A DNA stretch of 64,000 nucleotides. Origin: CAVRUD01 sp963849635 (GTDB lineage: Bacteria > Chloroflexota > Chloroflexia > Thermomicrobiales > UBA6265). The stretch is from contig CAWKIA010000032.1 in NCBI GenBank assembly GCA_963849635.1, positions 1-64,000 of the forward strand, in the 5' to 3' direction. Position 1 is the stretch's first letter. Each line of letters begins with the position of its first letter. This document shows positions 10,421 to 20,234 of the stretch, piece after piece. Below the pieces are notes generated by a model, which saw only the letters and a list, made by a program, of their open reading frames with translations, ran no database searches and was not told the DNA's origin. The translations under genes were made by a program, and so were the position numbers.

Positions 10421-10953
10421 ATGCCGCGGACCATCGTCGTCAAAGGCACCTCTGGGGCCGGCAAGTCGACCTTCGCCGCCGAGTTGGCGTCCCGGCTCGG
10501 ACTCCCGTACATCGAGCTGGATGCCCTTCACTGGGGACCGAACTGGAGCGCGGCGACCCCGGACGAGTTTCGGACCCGTGTCGAGGCAGTGCTCGCGGCC
10601 ATGCCCGATGGCTGGGTGGTCGACGGCAACTACGACTCCAAGCTCGGTGAGGCTGGTTGTCTCCGCGGCGGACACGATCGTCTGGCTCGACCTGCCGCTC
10701 GGGGTCAAGCTGCGCCGGCTCTGGCGTCGTACGCAATCAGCGCGTGCGTGGAAATGTCGAGCTCTGGAATGGCAACCGAGAACGATGGCGGGACGCATTT
10801 ATGAGCGGCGAGTCGCTCTTCGTCTGGACAGTCCGGCAGCACGTCCGGCACCGGCGGCGGTGGCCAGCACGATTCGGAGACGATCCCCGCCTCGTCCGAT
10901 TACGCTCGGCCGCGGAGGCTCGTCGCTGGCTGGAGGAGCACGCCGCGGGCTAG
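10421..10953 (+). pseudogene. P-loop nucleoside/shikimate-type kinase, two frameshifts
   Basis: The N-terminus has a Walker A GTSGAGKST and the ELDALHWGPNW block of small adenylate-kinase-like (FlaR-type) proteins. The conserved protein then needs two frame changes: DGWVVDGNYDSKLG in frame 2, LVVSAADTIVWLDLPLGVK in frame 3 from about 10645, and RGNVELWNGNRERW to the TAG at 10951 in frame 1 from about 10735. Each change equals one extra G. Protein conservation is good between the breaks, so sequencing indels are more likely than decay. Substrate unknown. Confidence 0.7.
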
Positions 10954-11079
10954 GGGCTGGCATCGACATTGGGCATCGCCTGGGTGCAGGTCGACGACCT
11001 CCGCCTGGCGCTTCAGCGGAGCAGCGTCCGGCTACCGGCCGAGCACGTCACCGAGTCAAACCCTTCAAGACATGGTTGA
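10954..11079 (+). pseudogene. Fragment of the AAA-kinase gene found at 12803-13486
   Basis: Bases 10970-11022 match 12948-13000 at 51 of 53 positions, and the translation (TLGIAWVQVDDLRLALQRS) equals residues about 49-67 of the downstream kinase. The rest of the gene is missing: no P-loop before it and a TGA at 11077. It is a truncated duplicate in direct orientation with the intact copy, and the GMC oxidoreductase lies between the two. Confidence 0.7.
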
Positions 11080-11108
11080 CGCCGGCGGGCAGCCACGGCG
11101 CCGTCCTG

Positions 11109-12671
11109 CTACGCGGGGTGATCGCTCCGGATGGCGTCGGCGAGCTTCTCGGCTACCGCGATAACCGTGCAGTGGATGTTGGCGCGGGGGATGGTCGGGA
11201 AGACCGAGGCGTCGGCGACGCGCAGCCCGGTCACGCCATAGACCCGCCCCGCGTGATCGACCACCGCCTGTGGGTCGCCGGGAGGGCCCATCCGGCAGGT
11301 GCCCGACGGATGAAAGCATGTCTCGACCCGATCGCGAACCCAGGCGCGGAGTTCGTCGCGTTCGCGCCAGACGAGGCGCTTTGCCGGGAACAGGATCGAC
11401 CACCGTCGCGAGCGGCGGCGTCGAGATCAGCCGCGCGATCTAATTCGGTGCCGTCGCACAGGGCCTCAAGATCGGACGGGACGGCGAAATAGCGGTGGTC
11501 GATCTCCAGCGTCGCCTCCGGGTCGGACGAGGTCAGGCGGACTCGGCCCGTCGATTGGGCCACCTCCAGATTGACCCCGAAGAAGGCGACCCAGCGCCCG
11601 CGCGCCTCGTCGTGGAGGCAACCGTAGATGAGATAGATGTCGATATCTTCGGCGGTTTGCCGGCTGCGTGCCTTGATCAGCAGCGGGATGACGGACTGGT
11701 CTGCCGGCGCGAACTCCGGTTTGACGACATACGGGGCGAAGTCTTCCCCGTCCGCAAAGATGAGATTCGGGTGGTCCAGCAGGTGCGCGCCGACGCCCGG
11801 CCGATCGGCGACGATGGGGATCCCGAGATCGCCCAGGTCCCGCGCCGGCCCGATGCCGGAGCGGAGCAAGATGGCCGGCGAGCCGTAGGCCCCGGCGCAC
11901 AGGACGACCTGCCGCCCCCGCACCTCCCGCCCGTCGGCCGTGCGCACGCCTGTCGCCCGGCCGTCCTCGACGCGGACGCGGTCGACGAGCGCATCGGGGA
12001 TCAGGGTGAGGTTCGGGCGGCGGCCGGGCCGGCGCGAGATAGGTGAACGCCCCATGCATCCGCACGCCGTCCGCAACGTTTTTCGGGGTTGGGCCGACGC
12101 CCGGGTGCTGCCCGGCATCGCCGTTGAGGTCGGCGAACCACGGGAAACCCAACGCGTTCGCGGCGGCGATGTAGGCCCGATCGACCAGGTTCAAGTCCGT
12201 CTCGGCCACGCGGAACACCGGCACCGGGCCGTCGACGCCGTGGAAGGGGCCACCAACGGGGTCCGTCTCCGCCCGCCGGAAGTACGGCAGCAACTCGGCG
12301 AACGACCAGCCGGGGTTGCCCAGGGCCGCCCAACCGTCGTAGTCGGCGGCGGAGCCTCGCGCCCAGACGCAGGCGTTGATCGTCGAGCTGCCGCCGACGA
12401 CCCGAGCGCGGGGCAGGGGGAGGGGGCGATCGGCTGTCCGACCGGCGTGGAGGTAGCCCCACGGGTGCGAGTCCGGGAAGATGTTTGTCGGGTCCCGCAA
12501 GTCCGCCGGCCAGGCGGTTGAGTCGGGACCATAGTCGGGGCCGGCCTCGACGAGGGCGACCGTTCGCGCGGGGTCCTCCGTCAGCCGGCTTGCCAAGACG
12601 CAGCCGGCTGCTCCCGCACCCACGACGACGACATCGACCATGCCGCTGTCTGTCACGGCGCCCCCTTTCAT
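11109..12671 (-). CDS. GMC-family FAD oxidoreductase (choline/alcohol dehydrogenase-like), two frameshifts
   Basis: Glucose-methanol-choline enzymes oxidise alcohols with FAD. The N-terminus shows the dinucleotide fold VVVGAGAAGCVLASRL and the GMC signature GGSSTINACVWARG; the C-terminus shows the catalytic pair as HPSGTCRMG (His) and PRANIH (Asn) followed by AVAEKLADAIR. Three frames must be joined, with shifts near 12025 (FTYLAPAR to PNLTLIPDAL) and near 11410 (to WSILFPAKRL). Total length about 520 aa is normal for the family. ATG 12671 has no ribosome site, whereas GTG 12656 has GGGGG just upstream and may be the true start. It is bracketed by direct repeats of a kinase gene. Confidence 0.78.
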
Positions 12672-12789
12672 CGATGTTGATTAGCATGAGGGAGTCTGTA
12701 CCCGGCATTATATGGTTGTCTTACGGACCCCGCTTTCGGGGAGCGTGGACTAGACGGGATCGGCCACCACGATTGCCCATCCGAGTGGC

Positions 12790-12803
12790 TATAGTATTTT
12801 CTA
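12790..12803 (+). promoter_or_regulatory. Candidate -10 element of a leaderless transcript
   Basis: TATAGT at 12790-12795 lies 7 bases before the ATG of the kinase gene, and no ribosome site is present, so transcription would begin at or next to the start codon. No clear -35 box is seen, which keeps this tentative. Confidence 0.35.
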
Positions 12804-13486
12804 TGAATGCGACACGCCCCGTGCCCGAGCCGCATCCGACATCCACGCGGCGCAGCGATGCGCACGATCGACTCGGCAAGGTCCTTCTCATCGGTGGGGC
12901 GTCTGGCACCGGCAAGACGACGCTGGCGAAGGCGCTCGCGGCGACGCTGGGCATCGCCTGGGTGCAGGTCGACGACCTCCGGCTGGCGCTCCAGCGGAGC
13001 CAGGTTCGGCTGCCGACCGCGCAAGCCACCGACGCGCTCTACTTCTTCGAGCGGACGCCCGACGTCTGGAGCCTGCCGGCCGAGCGGCTGCGGGACGGCC
13101 TCATCGCCGTCGGCGAGGCGATGACCGACGCGATCACGGTTGTCATCGAGAACCATATCGTCCAGAACGATCCCGCGGTGATCGAGGGCGATGGCATCCT
13201 TCCTTCACTTATGGAGCAGCCCACGTTGCGTACCTATGCGGCCACCGGGCACCTCAGGGCGGCATTCATTGCGCCCGCCTCCGAGGAGGAACTCCTGCGC
13301 AACATGATCGGCCGGGGGCGAGGGGTGCCGGACAAGCGCTCGGCTGAGCTGGCGCGCATCGCGGAGATGAACTGGCTATATGCGGCGTGGCTCGAAGCCG
13401 AAGCACGTCGCCGCAATCTTCACGTCATTCCGACAGGTCCCCGGGATACGCTCGTTGGCCGCGTCACCCAGTTCTGGGACCTCTAG
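12803..13486 (+). CDS. AAA/P-loop kinase, 2-phosphoglycerate-kinase-like
   Basis: 227 aa. Walker A is GGASGTGKTT (about 31-40), followed by a VQVDDLRLALQR block that probably binds substrate, and a lid-like GRGRGVPDKRSAEL near 170. The layout resembles small kinases annotated as 2-phosphoglycerate kinase or AAA-family ATPase; the phosphate acceptor is unknown. ATG 12803 gives a short polar N-terminus before the P-loop. A piece of this gene is duplicated at 10954-11079. Confidence 0.72.
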   Translation: MNATRPVPEPHPTSTRRSDAHDRLGKVLLIGGASGTGKTTLAKALAATLGIAWVQVDDLRLALQRSQVRLPTAQATDALYFFERTPDVWSLPAERLRDGLIAVGEAMTDAITVVIENHIVQNDPAVIEGDGILPSLMEQPTLRTYAATGHLRAAFIAPASEEELLRNMIGRGRGVPDKRSAELARIAEMNWLYAAWLEAEARRRNLHVIPTGPRDTLVGRVTQFWDL

Positions 13487-13532
13487 ACAATAGAAGCAGT
13501 TGTTGGGGAAAAGGCGCAGTCAGGTCCTTCCG

Positions 13533-14423
13533 TCACCTGGATACGCGACCGGTCCGGCTCCGCGTTCGATGCGATTTCTCCAGTTGGGACTGTTGGTGCT
13601 TGAGGCGCTGCTCCGCGCCGGACACCATCCGCTCCAACTCCAATCCGAAATGATGCTGCGCTACCTGAAAGAGGCGGAGCCACAGCTCAAACGGCGTGTC
13701 GATTGGTCTCCGCGCCAGGGATTCACCGACTTCGCGCTCAATGGGGGCAACGACACGCCGGTGAACGCCATGCGCGAGGGCATCCCGCACCGTTGGCTGC
13801 CAGGCGGTAAAGAGTGTCACGACGAAGTCGCGAAAGAGCGGGACTTCCCCTTGAGGAACCAGCGGCGCCGGTCGCTGCGCAAACCGCACGAGAACGGTAT
13901 CGACGCCTGGACGAGGCTCGAAGTCGCTGTGGCGAAAGCGGTGCACGATCGACGGCGCGAAATCGGGCTTGAGCAGGACGGACGCGAGCGACTCTTGTGG
14001 GTGTCCAACGAACTTCGACGCGGCTTCCAACTGCATGACCAGGTAGGCATCCGCTGGCGGCGAGCTGCCACTCACCAGCTTGGCGACGATCGCCGAGGTG
14101 CTTCTAAAGGGGATGTTGGCAAAGACCTTATACGGCGTGAGCGGGCTTGGAAAAGTCAGAAAGTCTCCGGCGAAGAGCACGACGTTGGACACGTCCTTGA
14201 GGCGATCGCTCAATGCCGATGCAAGCACCGGGTCCTTCTCAACCGCGATCACCCCCCGGCATCTGGTTGCCAATACAGACGTGATCAGCCCTTTACCGGG
14301 GCCAATCTCGAGAACGAGGTCGTCCGGGGAGATCGTCGAGTCGTCAACGAGCCGTTGCACCAGCCGGTGGCTCTTGAGAAAGTTCTGGGAATACGCAACG
14401 CTGCGCTGATGGCGTGCGGACAT
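13533..14423 (-). CDS. erm: Erm-type 23S rRNA (adenine-N6) methyltransferase
   Basis: 296 aa. SAM-dependent methylation of A2058 in 23S rRNA by this family gives macrolide-lincosamide-streptogramin B resistance. Motifs: SQNFL at 12-16, SAM motif I EIGPGKG at 39-45, acidic VEKDP at 61-65, and the catalytic NIPF at 103-106. The RNA dimethylase relative KsgA has NLPY here; NIPF with the following STSAIV is the Erm pattern. The C-terminus is somewhat longer than the classical 245-270 aa, as in actinobacterial Erm. The start ATG 14423 has GGAGG 7 bases upstream, and that site can be sequestered (see attenuator). No neighbouring resistance genes. Confidence 0.85.
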   Translation of the reverse strand: MSARHQRSVAYSQNFLKSHRLVQRLVDDSTISPDDLVLEIGPGKGLITSVLATRCRGVIAVEKDPVLASALSDRLKDVSNVVLFAGDFLTFPSPLTPYKVFANIPFRSTSAIVAKLVSGSSPPADAYLVMQLEAASKFVGHPQESLASVLLKPDFAPSIVHRFRHSDFEPRPGVDTVLVRFAQRPAPLVPQGEVPLFRDFVVTLFTAWQPTVRDALAHGVHRRVVAPIEREVGESLARRPIDTPFELWLRLFQVAQHHFGLELERMVSGAEQRLKHQQSQLEKSHRTRSRTGRVSR

Positions 14424-14427
14424 TTGA

Positions 14428-14526
14428 AGACCTCCGTCCGGTGGTTCGGCACGCGCCGATACGGCGTCCCGCCAGACAGTAGGCGGGCGCTGATCGAGCG
14501 GAAACCAAACTCGGAGCTAGAGGTCT
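14428..14526 (-). promoter_or_regulatory. Candidate translational attenuator of the erm gene
   Basis: On the minus strand the erm ribosome site region reads GAGGTCT (14434-14428) and is perfectly complementary to AGACCTC (14526-14520). Pairing would hide the GGAGG site. Between the arms sits another small stem, CCCGCC with GGCGGG. This arrangement, downstream of a short leader ORF, matches the established mechanism of inducible erm genes. The pairing itself is seen; its function is inferred. Confidence 0.5.
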
Positions 14527-14602
14527 GTGGAAGTCACACGCACGCGGCCGGGGATGGCCGGCGGAGCAGGGTCCCAGGCACTGAACCGGAGTCGGGTTCC
14601 GC

Positions 14603-14644
14603 TCAGGCTGGGCGAATGCGAATGCACTGCGTGAATCCGTTCAT
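14603..14644 (-). CDS. Putative 13-residue erm leader peptide
   Basis: A short frame on the erm strand encodes MNGFTQCIRIRPA and ends with TGA. Its RIR is of the Arg-x-Arg type that defines one known class of macrolide-sensing leader peptides (for example the RLR of ErmDL). The ATG sits 6 bases after a candidate -10 hexamer, so it would be translated from a leaderless message. It lies about 180 bases upstream of erm and upstream of the SD-sequestering stem. Confidence 0.45.
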   Translation of the reverse strand: MNGFTQCIRIRPA

Positions 14645-14650
14645 ACCGTC

Positions 14651-14680
14651 ACCCTAGCATCCGGGCGGGCAATGCGTCAA
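14651..14680 (-). promoter_or_regulatory. Candidate promoter for the leader peptide and erm
   Basis: On the minus strand TTGACG (14680-14675), an 18-base spacer and TAGGGT (14656-14651). The expected start point falls on the leader ATG at 14644. The rest of the 14424-14792 gap holds only the attenuator elements. Confidence 0.45.
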
Positions 14681-14792
14681 TTCCCCGAAATGCACGGTGA
14701 GCGCGTTTGTGTGTGGATCTCCAGATATGAGGCTGTCCACTATCCGTGTTGATAGGAATCGGTCCTTCGCCATTGTCGCCTGAGGAGGATGG

Positions 14793-15177
14793 ATGGTTGC
14801 CAGCGACGCCTTTGCCGAGTTCCTGCGCGAGCAACTCGCTCCACTTGGTCGGGTCACGATGCGGCGCATGTTCGGCAAGACCGGCGTCTTCTGCGACGGG
14901 CTGATGTTCGGGATGGTGACGGAGGATACGCTCTACTTCCGAGTGGATGATCACAATCGGGCGCTCTTCAAGGAAGCCGCAGTCTTTTCCACCCCTCAAC
15001 TATGAGAAGAAGGGCCGCACCATCGATCTCGCCTTCTGGCGCGCGCCGGAGCGGCTCCTCGACGACCCCGACGAGTTCGTCGCCTGGGCGCGAGAAGCGC
15101 TCGCGGCGGCTCGACGAGTCGCGGCGGAGCGTGCGCGGACACCGTCAGGGCGAGAACGAGAGCCTCACCAAACGTGA
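14793..15177 (+). CDS. TfoX N-terminal domain protein, frameshifted
   Basis: The N-terminal half (FLREQLAPLGRVTMRRMFGK, then GLMFGMVTEDTLYFRVDD) is typical of the TfoX/Sxy N-domain, which in some bacteria regulates competence and elsewhere has no known role. The second half (PPLNYEKKGRTIDLAFWRAP, LDDPDEFVAWAREALAAAR) continues in frame 1. The break is in a TTTT run near 14985; removing one T restores a normal protein of about 127 aa, so a homopolymer error is likely. GAGGA lies upstream of ATG 14793. Confidence 0.75.
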
Positions 15178-15290
15178 AGTCATCCCTTCTGGGCCGTCTC
15201 TGCCGTGATGGCATATCGCCCGGCGCCAGGCCGGTAATACGCCTCATGACTGGTCCGTGCGGACGAACAGTCCTAGCCCGAAAGGGTCGT

Positions 15291-15340
15291 TGACGCCGCG
15301 ACTGACGGGGCATGTATAGTACGCGCGCGATAGTACGCGA
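15291..15340 (+). promoter_or_regulatory. Candidate promoter and 9-bp direct repeat upstream of the LuxR regulator
   Basis: TTGACG (15291-15296) and TATAGT (15316-15321) are separated by 19 bases. Two copies of TAGTACGCG (15318-15326 and 15332-15340) overlap and follow the -10, placing a possible operator there. The downstream gene starts about 200 bases later. The rest of 15178-15539 shows no credible gene. Confidence 0.4.
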
Positions 15341-15539
15341 ATCAGATGCTGGCTTGGGCGGAGCGGGCCGCACTTGCTGCGCTCTCATTAGTCGGTTCCC
15401 TGTGTCTTTGCGCCCGCTTTTGGCGATGCGATGGCGCGTCGCGGTGGTCGAAATCAGAGGGACCCGGATGGACGATGGCGGCCGGTTCGGCACGCTTCGA
15501 GCGGGAAACACACCACAACAGATGGGATAGGGGCGATCC

Positions 15540-17918
15540 ATGCCCATCGCGCCAGCTGCCAACGTGTCCGATGATCCGCCAGAGCCGAGGATCGCCCTCC
15601 TGCATCAGCGCTGGCCGCTGCCCGCCACGCTACCGGTGTCGCCCACGCCCCTGATCGGGCGCGAGCGGGACGTGGATGCGGTCAGTGACCTGGTGCGGCG
15701 CCGGGAAGTCCGGCTGGTGACGCTGACCGGCCCGGGAGGTGTGGGCAAGACCCGTCTCGCCATGCAGGTCGCCGCCGATCTCGCGCCGGAGTTCGCGCAC
15801 GGTGCCGTCTTCGTGGCCCTCGCCGCGGTGCGGGATCAGGCGCTGGTCGTCCCCGCCATCGCCCAGGAGCTGGGGGTGCGCACCGCCGGTGGGCGGCCGC
15901 TCCTCGCCCAACTGCAGGCGTCCCTGGCGGCGCGCCACATGCTCCTCGTACTCGACAATTTCGAGCAGGTGGTGGATGCCGCCGCCGTGGTCGCCGACCT
16001 GGCGACGGCCTTCCCGTCCCTCTCGGTCCTGGTAACCAGCCGAGAGCGACTGCGCCTGTCGATCGAATATGCGTACCCGGTCCCGCCGCTGGCGCTGCCG
16101 GCGGAGCGGGAGCCGGCCACGCTGGACCACATCGCGGAGACTGCCGCCGTCCGCCTCTTCGTCGAGCGCGCCCAGACGGTTCAGCCCCACTTCGCCTTGA
16201 GCAACGCCAACGTCCAGGAGGTGGCTGCCATTTGCCATCGGCTCGATGGCCTTCCGCTGGCTCTCGAGCTCGCGGCCACGCGCGTCGGTGCCCTGCCTCC
16301 GGCGACCTTGCTGGACCTCCTGGCACAGCGGTTGCCGCTGCTGACCGGAGGGTCGCGCGACCGGCCAGCCCGGCAACAGACGATGCGCGGGACCATCGCC
16401 TGGAGCGACGACCTCCTCTCTTCACAGGAGCAACGCCTCTTTCGCTCCCTCGCGATCTTCGCCGGCGGTTTCACGCTCGCGGCGGCGACGGCGGTCGTGC
16501 CGAACCCGGGGATCGATCTGCTCGATGAGATCATCTCGCTCGGGGACAAGGGCTTGATTCGTCCCTTGACGGATTCCGCGCTCGAACCTCGCTTCGGGAT
16601 GTTGGAGACGATCCGGGAGTATGGCCTTGAGCGACTGACGGCCAGCGGGGAGGCGGAGGACGCCGGCCGGCGGCACGCGGCCTACTACCTCGCCCTCGCC
16701 GAGCGCCTCGCACCGGTGCACGTCGGCCCCCATCCTGCCGCCTGGCTCGACCGCCTGGCCGCCGACCACGACAACCTCCGCGCCGCCTTCGAGCTCCTCT
16801 GCCGCGCCGAGACTGCTGAGGAGTGCCTGCGGCTGGCTGCCGCCTGCGGCTCGTACTGGTTCCGCCGGGGGCACATCGGGGAAGGCCGGGGGCGGCTGGG
16901 CCGCGCGCTCGCCCTCGCCGGCCCGGAGCCGACCGCGGCCAAGGGCGGCGCCCTGCGCTGGGCGGCCGAGCTGGCGCTCTGGGGGGGCGATCTGCCGGCG
17001 GCCGCTGCCCTCGGGCGGGAGGGGCTGGCCGTCTGTGACGCCGTTGGCGATCCCCGCGGCCGAATCCTGGCACTGCATGTGCTCGCGCTGGTCGAGCAGC
17101 ACCACGGTCGCTGGGACGCAGCCGCCGCGCTGTTCGGGGAGGAGCTCGCCTACTGGCGCGAGTTCGACGAGACCGGCGCCGTCGGCGTGGTTCTCATGTT
17201 TCTCGGCATGGTGGCGTATGGGCAGGGCGACCCTGCGCGGGCGCGAGCGCTGGTGGACGAGGCGGCGGCGCTCTTCCGGGCGGCAGGCGATCGCACGTGG
17301 CTGGCGGCCATGGACGCGTACCTGGGGCTGTTCGCGGCCGCCGAGGGGAATCTCCCCGAGGCTGCAGAGCGCTATCGGGCCTGCCTGCGCGGCTTCGCCG
17401 CGGCCGGCGACGCCTCCCTCTTCCACACGCCCCTGCCCGGGCTGGCGGCGCTGGCGGTCGAGGTCGGGCTGCCCGAGGCGGCAGCGCGGCTGCTCGGCGC
17501 CGCCGACGAGCAGCTCCAGCGCACCGGCTCCGGGCTGCCGCCGTTCCGCCGTCCAGCCTACGAGCGGGCGGGGGCGGGGGCACGGGCGGCCCTCGGGGAG
17601 GTGGGGTTCGCCGCCGCCCACGCCGCGGGGCGCGGCCTCGGCCTGGAGGACTGGTTAGCCGAGGCCGACCGGATCGTGGCGGCTGTGGAGGAGCGGTCAC
17701 ACACGGCGGATCAGCCCGCCCGGCCAGCGGGCCTCACCGGCCGCGAGCTCGAGGTGCTGCGCCTGCTCGTCGCGGGCCGCTCCAACCGCGAGATCGCCGA
17801 AACGCTCTTCATCTCGACCCGCACCGCCCAGACCCATGTCCAGCACATCTTCGACAAGCTGGACGTCGATTCCCGCTCCGGGGCAGTCGCCTTCGCCCTG
17901 CAGCACCTGCTCGTCTAG
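15540..17918 (+). CDS. LuxR-family STAND transcriptional regulator (intact)
   Basis: 792 aa and unbroken. PLIGRERDVDAV precedes Walker A GPGGVGKTR (about 65-73); Walker B is LLVLDNFEQ; the HRLDGLPLALELAATRV block closes the ATPase. A helical, TPR-like region spans about 400-720, and a complete LuxR HTH ends the protein (LTGRELEVLRLLVAGRSNRE, then TRTAQTHVQHIFDKL). It is a close paralogue of the regulator at 3283-5732. A ribosome site GATAGGGG lies 6 bases before ATG 15540. The effector is unknown; signal binding is usually assigned to the helical region. Confidence 0.88.
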   Translation: MPIAPAANVSDDPPEPRIALLHQRWPLPATLPVSPTPLIGRERDVDAVSDLVRRREVRLVTLTGPGGVGKTRLAMQVAADLAPEFAHGAVFVALAAVRDQALVVPAIAQELGVRTAGGRPLLAQLQASLAARHMLLVLDNFEQVVDAAAVVADLATAFPSLSVLVTSRERLRLSIEYAYPVPPLALPAEREPATLDHIAETAAVRLFVERAQTVQPHFALSNANVQEVAAICHRLDGLPLALELAATRVGALPPATLLDLLAQRLPLLTGGSRDRPARQQTMRGTIAWSDDLLSSQEQRLFRSLAIFAGGFTLAAATAVVPNPGIDLLDEIISLGDKGLIRPLTDSALEPRFGMLETIREYGLERLTASGEAEDAGRRHAAYYLALAERLAPVHVGPHPAAWLDRLAADHDNLRAAFELLCRAETAEECLRLAAACGSYWFRRGHIGEGRGRLGRALALAGPEPTAAKGGALRWAAELALWGGDLPAAAALGREGLAVCDAVGDPRGRILALHVLALVEQHHGRWDAAAALFGEELAYWREFDETGAVGVVLMFLGMVAYGQGDPARARALVDEAAALFRAAGDRTWLAAMDAYLGLFAAAEGNLPEAAERYRACLRGFAAAGDASLFHTPLPGLAALAVEVGLPEAAARLLGAADEQLQRTGSGLPPFRRPAYERAGAGARAALGEVGFAAAHAAGRGLGLEDWLAEADRIVAAVEERSHTADQPARPAGLTGRELEVLRLLVAGRSNREIAETLFISTRTAQTHVQHIFDKLDVDSRSGAVAFALQHLLV

Positions 17919-18195
17919 GACCGCCGGTCGCGCTCTAAGTACCCCTCCAACCTGTTGGGGGTGTTGGGCGTGCGCCGGACGCCTCGCGGCCCCGGCCAGG
18001 GGCCGGAACGGTTCCACACGCTCCCCGGCGGCACGCCACGTCCGACCCACGCATACGTAATACGTAGGCCTGCCCCGAAAGCCGCTCAGAAAATCAGCAA
18101 TACGGACGATGCCGCCCACAACGGTCCGCCTCAGACTGGGCAGCATGCCAGGCATTACAACCGAACGAGTCGAGACGACACTGTAAGGAGGTTCC

Positions 18196-19107
18196 ATGCT
18201 CCGCATCGCTGCGTGGTTTGCACGGACGGCGTCAGCCGTCACCGTTGTCTTCCTGCTCGCCCTGGCGGCCGTACCGTCAGGGGTCTCGGCGCAGGGCGCT
18301 GGCATCATCGCCGTGGGTTACGGCGAGGGCGGCTACCAATACCTGCAAGTGGCGCCGGGCGACGGGGCCGGCTTCGAGCAGCCCGGCTACGACGCCTCCG
18401 GCTGGGCCATCGGCGCCGCCGCGTTCGGCTCGCCCGGGATCGGCCCGTGCAACGTCAACTACGACGGGAGATCCAGACCGCCTGGGACGTCAACACCGAC
18501 CTGCTGGTCCGCAAGGCGGTCTACCTCAGCCCCGGCGCCTCCAACGTGGTGATTTCTGGCACGGTCGACAACGACGCCGTCATCTACTTCAACGGGGCCT
18601 ACGTCGGCACTTTCTCAGCGGCAATTGCGACCTGGGTGCCATCTGGGCCCAGGTGCCGGCCTCCCTGCTGGCCGCCGACGGCAACAACCTGCTGGCCATC
18701 CGCGGCAGCGACTACGGCGTGGCGAGCTATCTCAACGTCCAGGTGACCTACGACGATGCGACCGGCCTACGCCATCTGCCCGCTCCACGACGCGACGAAG
18801 GCCCACAAGTCCGGTTCCACCGTCCCGCTCAAGCTCCAGCTCTGCGACGGCGCCGGCGCCAACCTGTCCGACCCGGCCGTCGTCGTCAACGCCACCAGCG
18901 TCTACCAGGCCGATTCAGCGCGGTGACCAACGTCGTCCCGGACGCGGCAACGCCAACCCGGACCAGAACTTCCGCTACGCCGCCGACCTGGGCGGCTACA
19001 TCTACAACTTCAAGACGACCGGCCTGGCCTCCGGCACCTGGGTCGTGACCTTCACCGTCAACGGCGAGGCCGATCCCAGCTACTACGTGACCTTCGACGT
19101 CAGGTAG
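18196..19107 (+). pseudogene. Exported protein with a PxKF-like C-terminal domain, about five frameshifts
   Basis: A signal peptide (FARTASAVTVVFLLALAAVP then GVSAQG) leads into a sugar-binding-like beta domain (VVISGTVDNDAVIYFNGAYV, then LLAADGNNLLAIRGSDYG) and a C-terminal domain with CPLHDATKAHKSGSTVPLKL, like the PxKF domain of secreted actinobacterial and Chloroflexota proteins. The frames run 1, 3, 2, 3, 2, 1 with breaks near 18465, 18622, 18766, 18922 and 18946. Protein conservation is strong between breaks. AAGGAGG precedes ATG 18196. Function unknown; probably cell-surface binding. Confidence 0.65.
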
Positions 19108-19149
19108 CACCCCGGGCGGAGGAGACCGCGTTCGCCAGCAACTCTGACC

Positions 19150-19174
19150 GGGCCGGGCTCATTGAGCTCGGCCC
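19150..19174 (+). terminator. Hairpin between two exported-protein genes
   Basis: GGGCCGGGCTC (19150-19160) pairs with GAGCTCGGCCC (19164-19174) at 10 of 11 positions around a 3-base loop. There is no T-tract, so a terminator role is only likely by position. Confidence 0.4.
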
Positions 19175-19194
19175 GGCGCGATCCAGGAGAGACC

Positions 19195-20234
19195 ATGGAC
19201 GGAAATCGCTTTGACGATCTCACCAAGAGCCTGGCGGGGCGGCGCTCCCGCCGCAGCGTGCTCGGCCTCCTCGGCGCCGCCGTGGGCGGCATCCTCGCGG
19301 CGCGGGCAGCGCGAGCGCGGCTCCTCCGGCCACCAAGCCCTCCAAGTGTTACGGCGAGGGCTCGTCCTGTACGAACGCCAAGCAGTGCTGCTCCGGTACC
19401 TGCACCAACCGCCGCTGTGCCGGAGGCACCGCGCCCCAGTGCACCACCGCCGCCACCTGCCCCGGCCAGGACACCGAATGCCGGAAGCGCACCTGCGATG
19501 CCGGCGTCTGCGGGTTTGCCTACGAGCCGGAGTTCACACCGATCAGCCAGCAGAAGCCGGGCGACTGCGTGACCGACGTCTGCGACGGGACGGGCGGGAT
19601 CATTCCCGTCCATGACGTCAACGACGTGCCGCCCTCCCCAGGACAGTGCTTCTTCGCCTTCTGCGGGACCGACGATTGCCGAACGTCGAGCCGAGCCAGG
19701 CCGGCAACTCCGCAACGAGAACGGCGCATCGTCTGCGACGGCGCTGGGAAAATTGAATCAGGGAGGCCAAGTGCGTGACCGGTGCGACTGCCCCGGCAGG
19801 AACCGAGTGGCCGGAACGACGGGGCGGGGGCGTAAGCGCGGACGACTATCGCGTTGACGCAGATGAGCGCAACAGACCGAGGGACTGCCTGCTCAACGTC
19901 TGCGACGGGGGGGGCAAGGTCACCGTCAAGCCGTTAGGCGTGGACGCGCCGGTCACCGACAACGAGTGCAAGATCGCGTTTTGCGGGGCCGACGGCTTGC
20001 CGCACATCGAGCCGAAGATGGCCGGGTAGCCCTGCAGCCAGAACGGCGGCACGGTCTGCGACGGGAAGGCAAGGCGTGGCGCCTTCGATCACCTGCAGCG
20101 ATGGCATCTTCAACGGCAACGAGACCGACGTAGACTGCGGCGGCGACAGCTGCCCCCGTTGCACCTCCGGCTGGAGGTGCCATAGCAATTCCGACTGCGT
20201 TAGCGAATTCTGCCTACAAGGGTTTTGCCTCTGA
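19195..20234 (+). pseudogene. Tat-exported Cys-rich repeat protein, at least four frameshifts
   Basis: The N-terminus is a Tat leader (AGRRSRRSVLGLLGAAVGGI). After a shift at 19300-19322 the body reads SKCYGEGSSCTNAKQCCSGT, then repeated modules of the form VCDGxGK and CFFAFCG/CKIAFCGADG, and finally the module DGIFNGNETDVDCGGDSCPR ending at TGA 20232-20234. That last module is common in surface proteins of myxobacteria and Chloroflexota. Further shifts lie near 19682, 19715-19745, 19800 and 20075. The cysteine spacing survives across breaks, so this is probably one exported protein read through indels. Function unknown. Confidence 0.6.

Noticed and set aside
13533..14423. KsgA (16S rRNA dimethylase) for the Erm-like gene
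   Set aside because: The catalytic motif is NIPF with Erm-like flanks, not the NLPY of KsgA, and a leader peptide-like ORF precedes it.
15312..15530. 72-codon ORF before the LuxR regulator
   Set aside because: No ribosome site and no family resemblance; it overlaps the candidate promoter.
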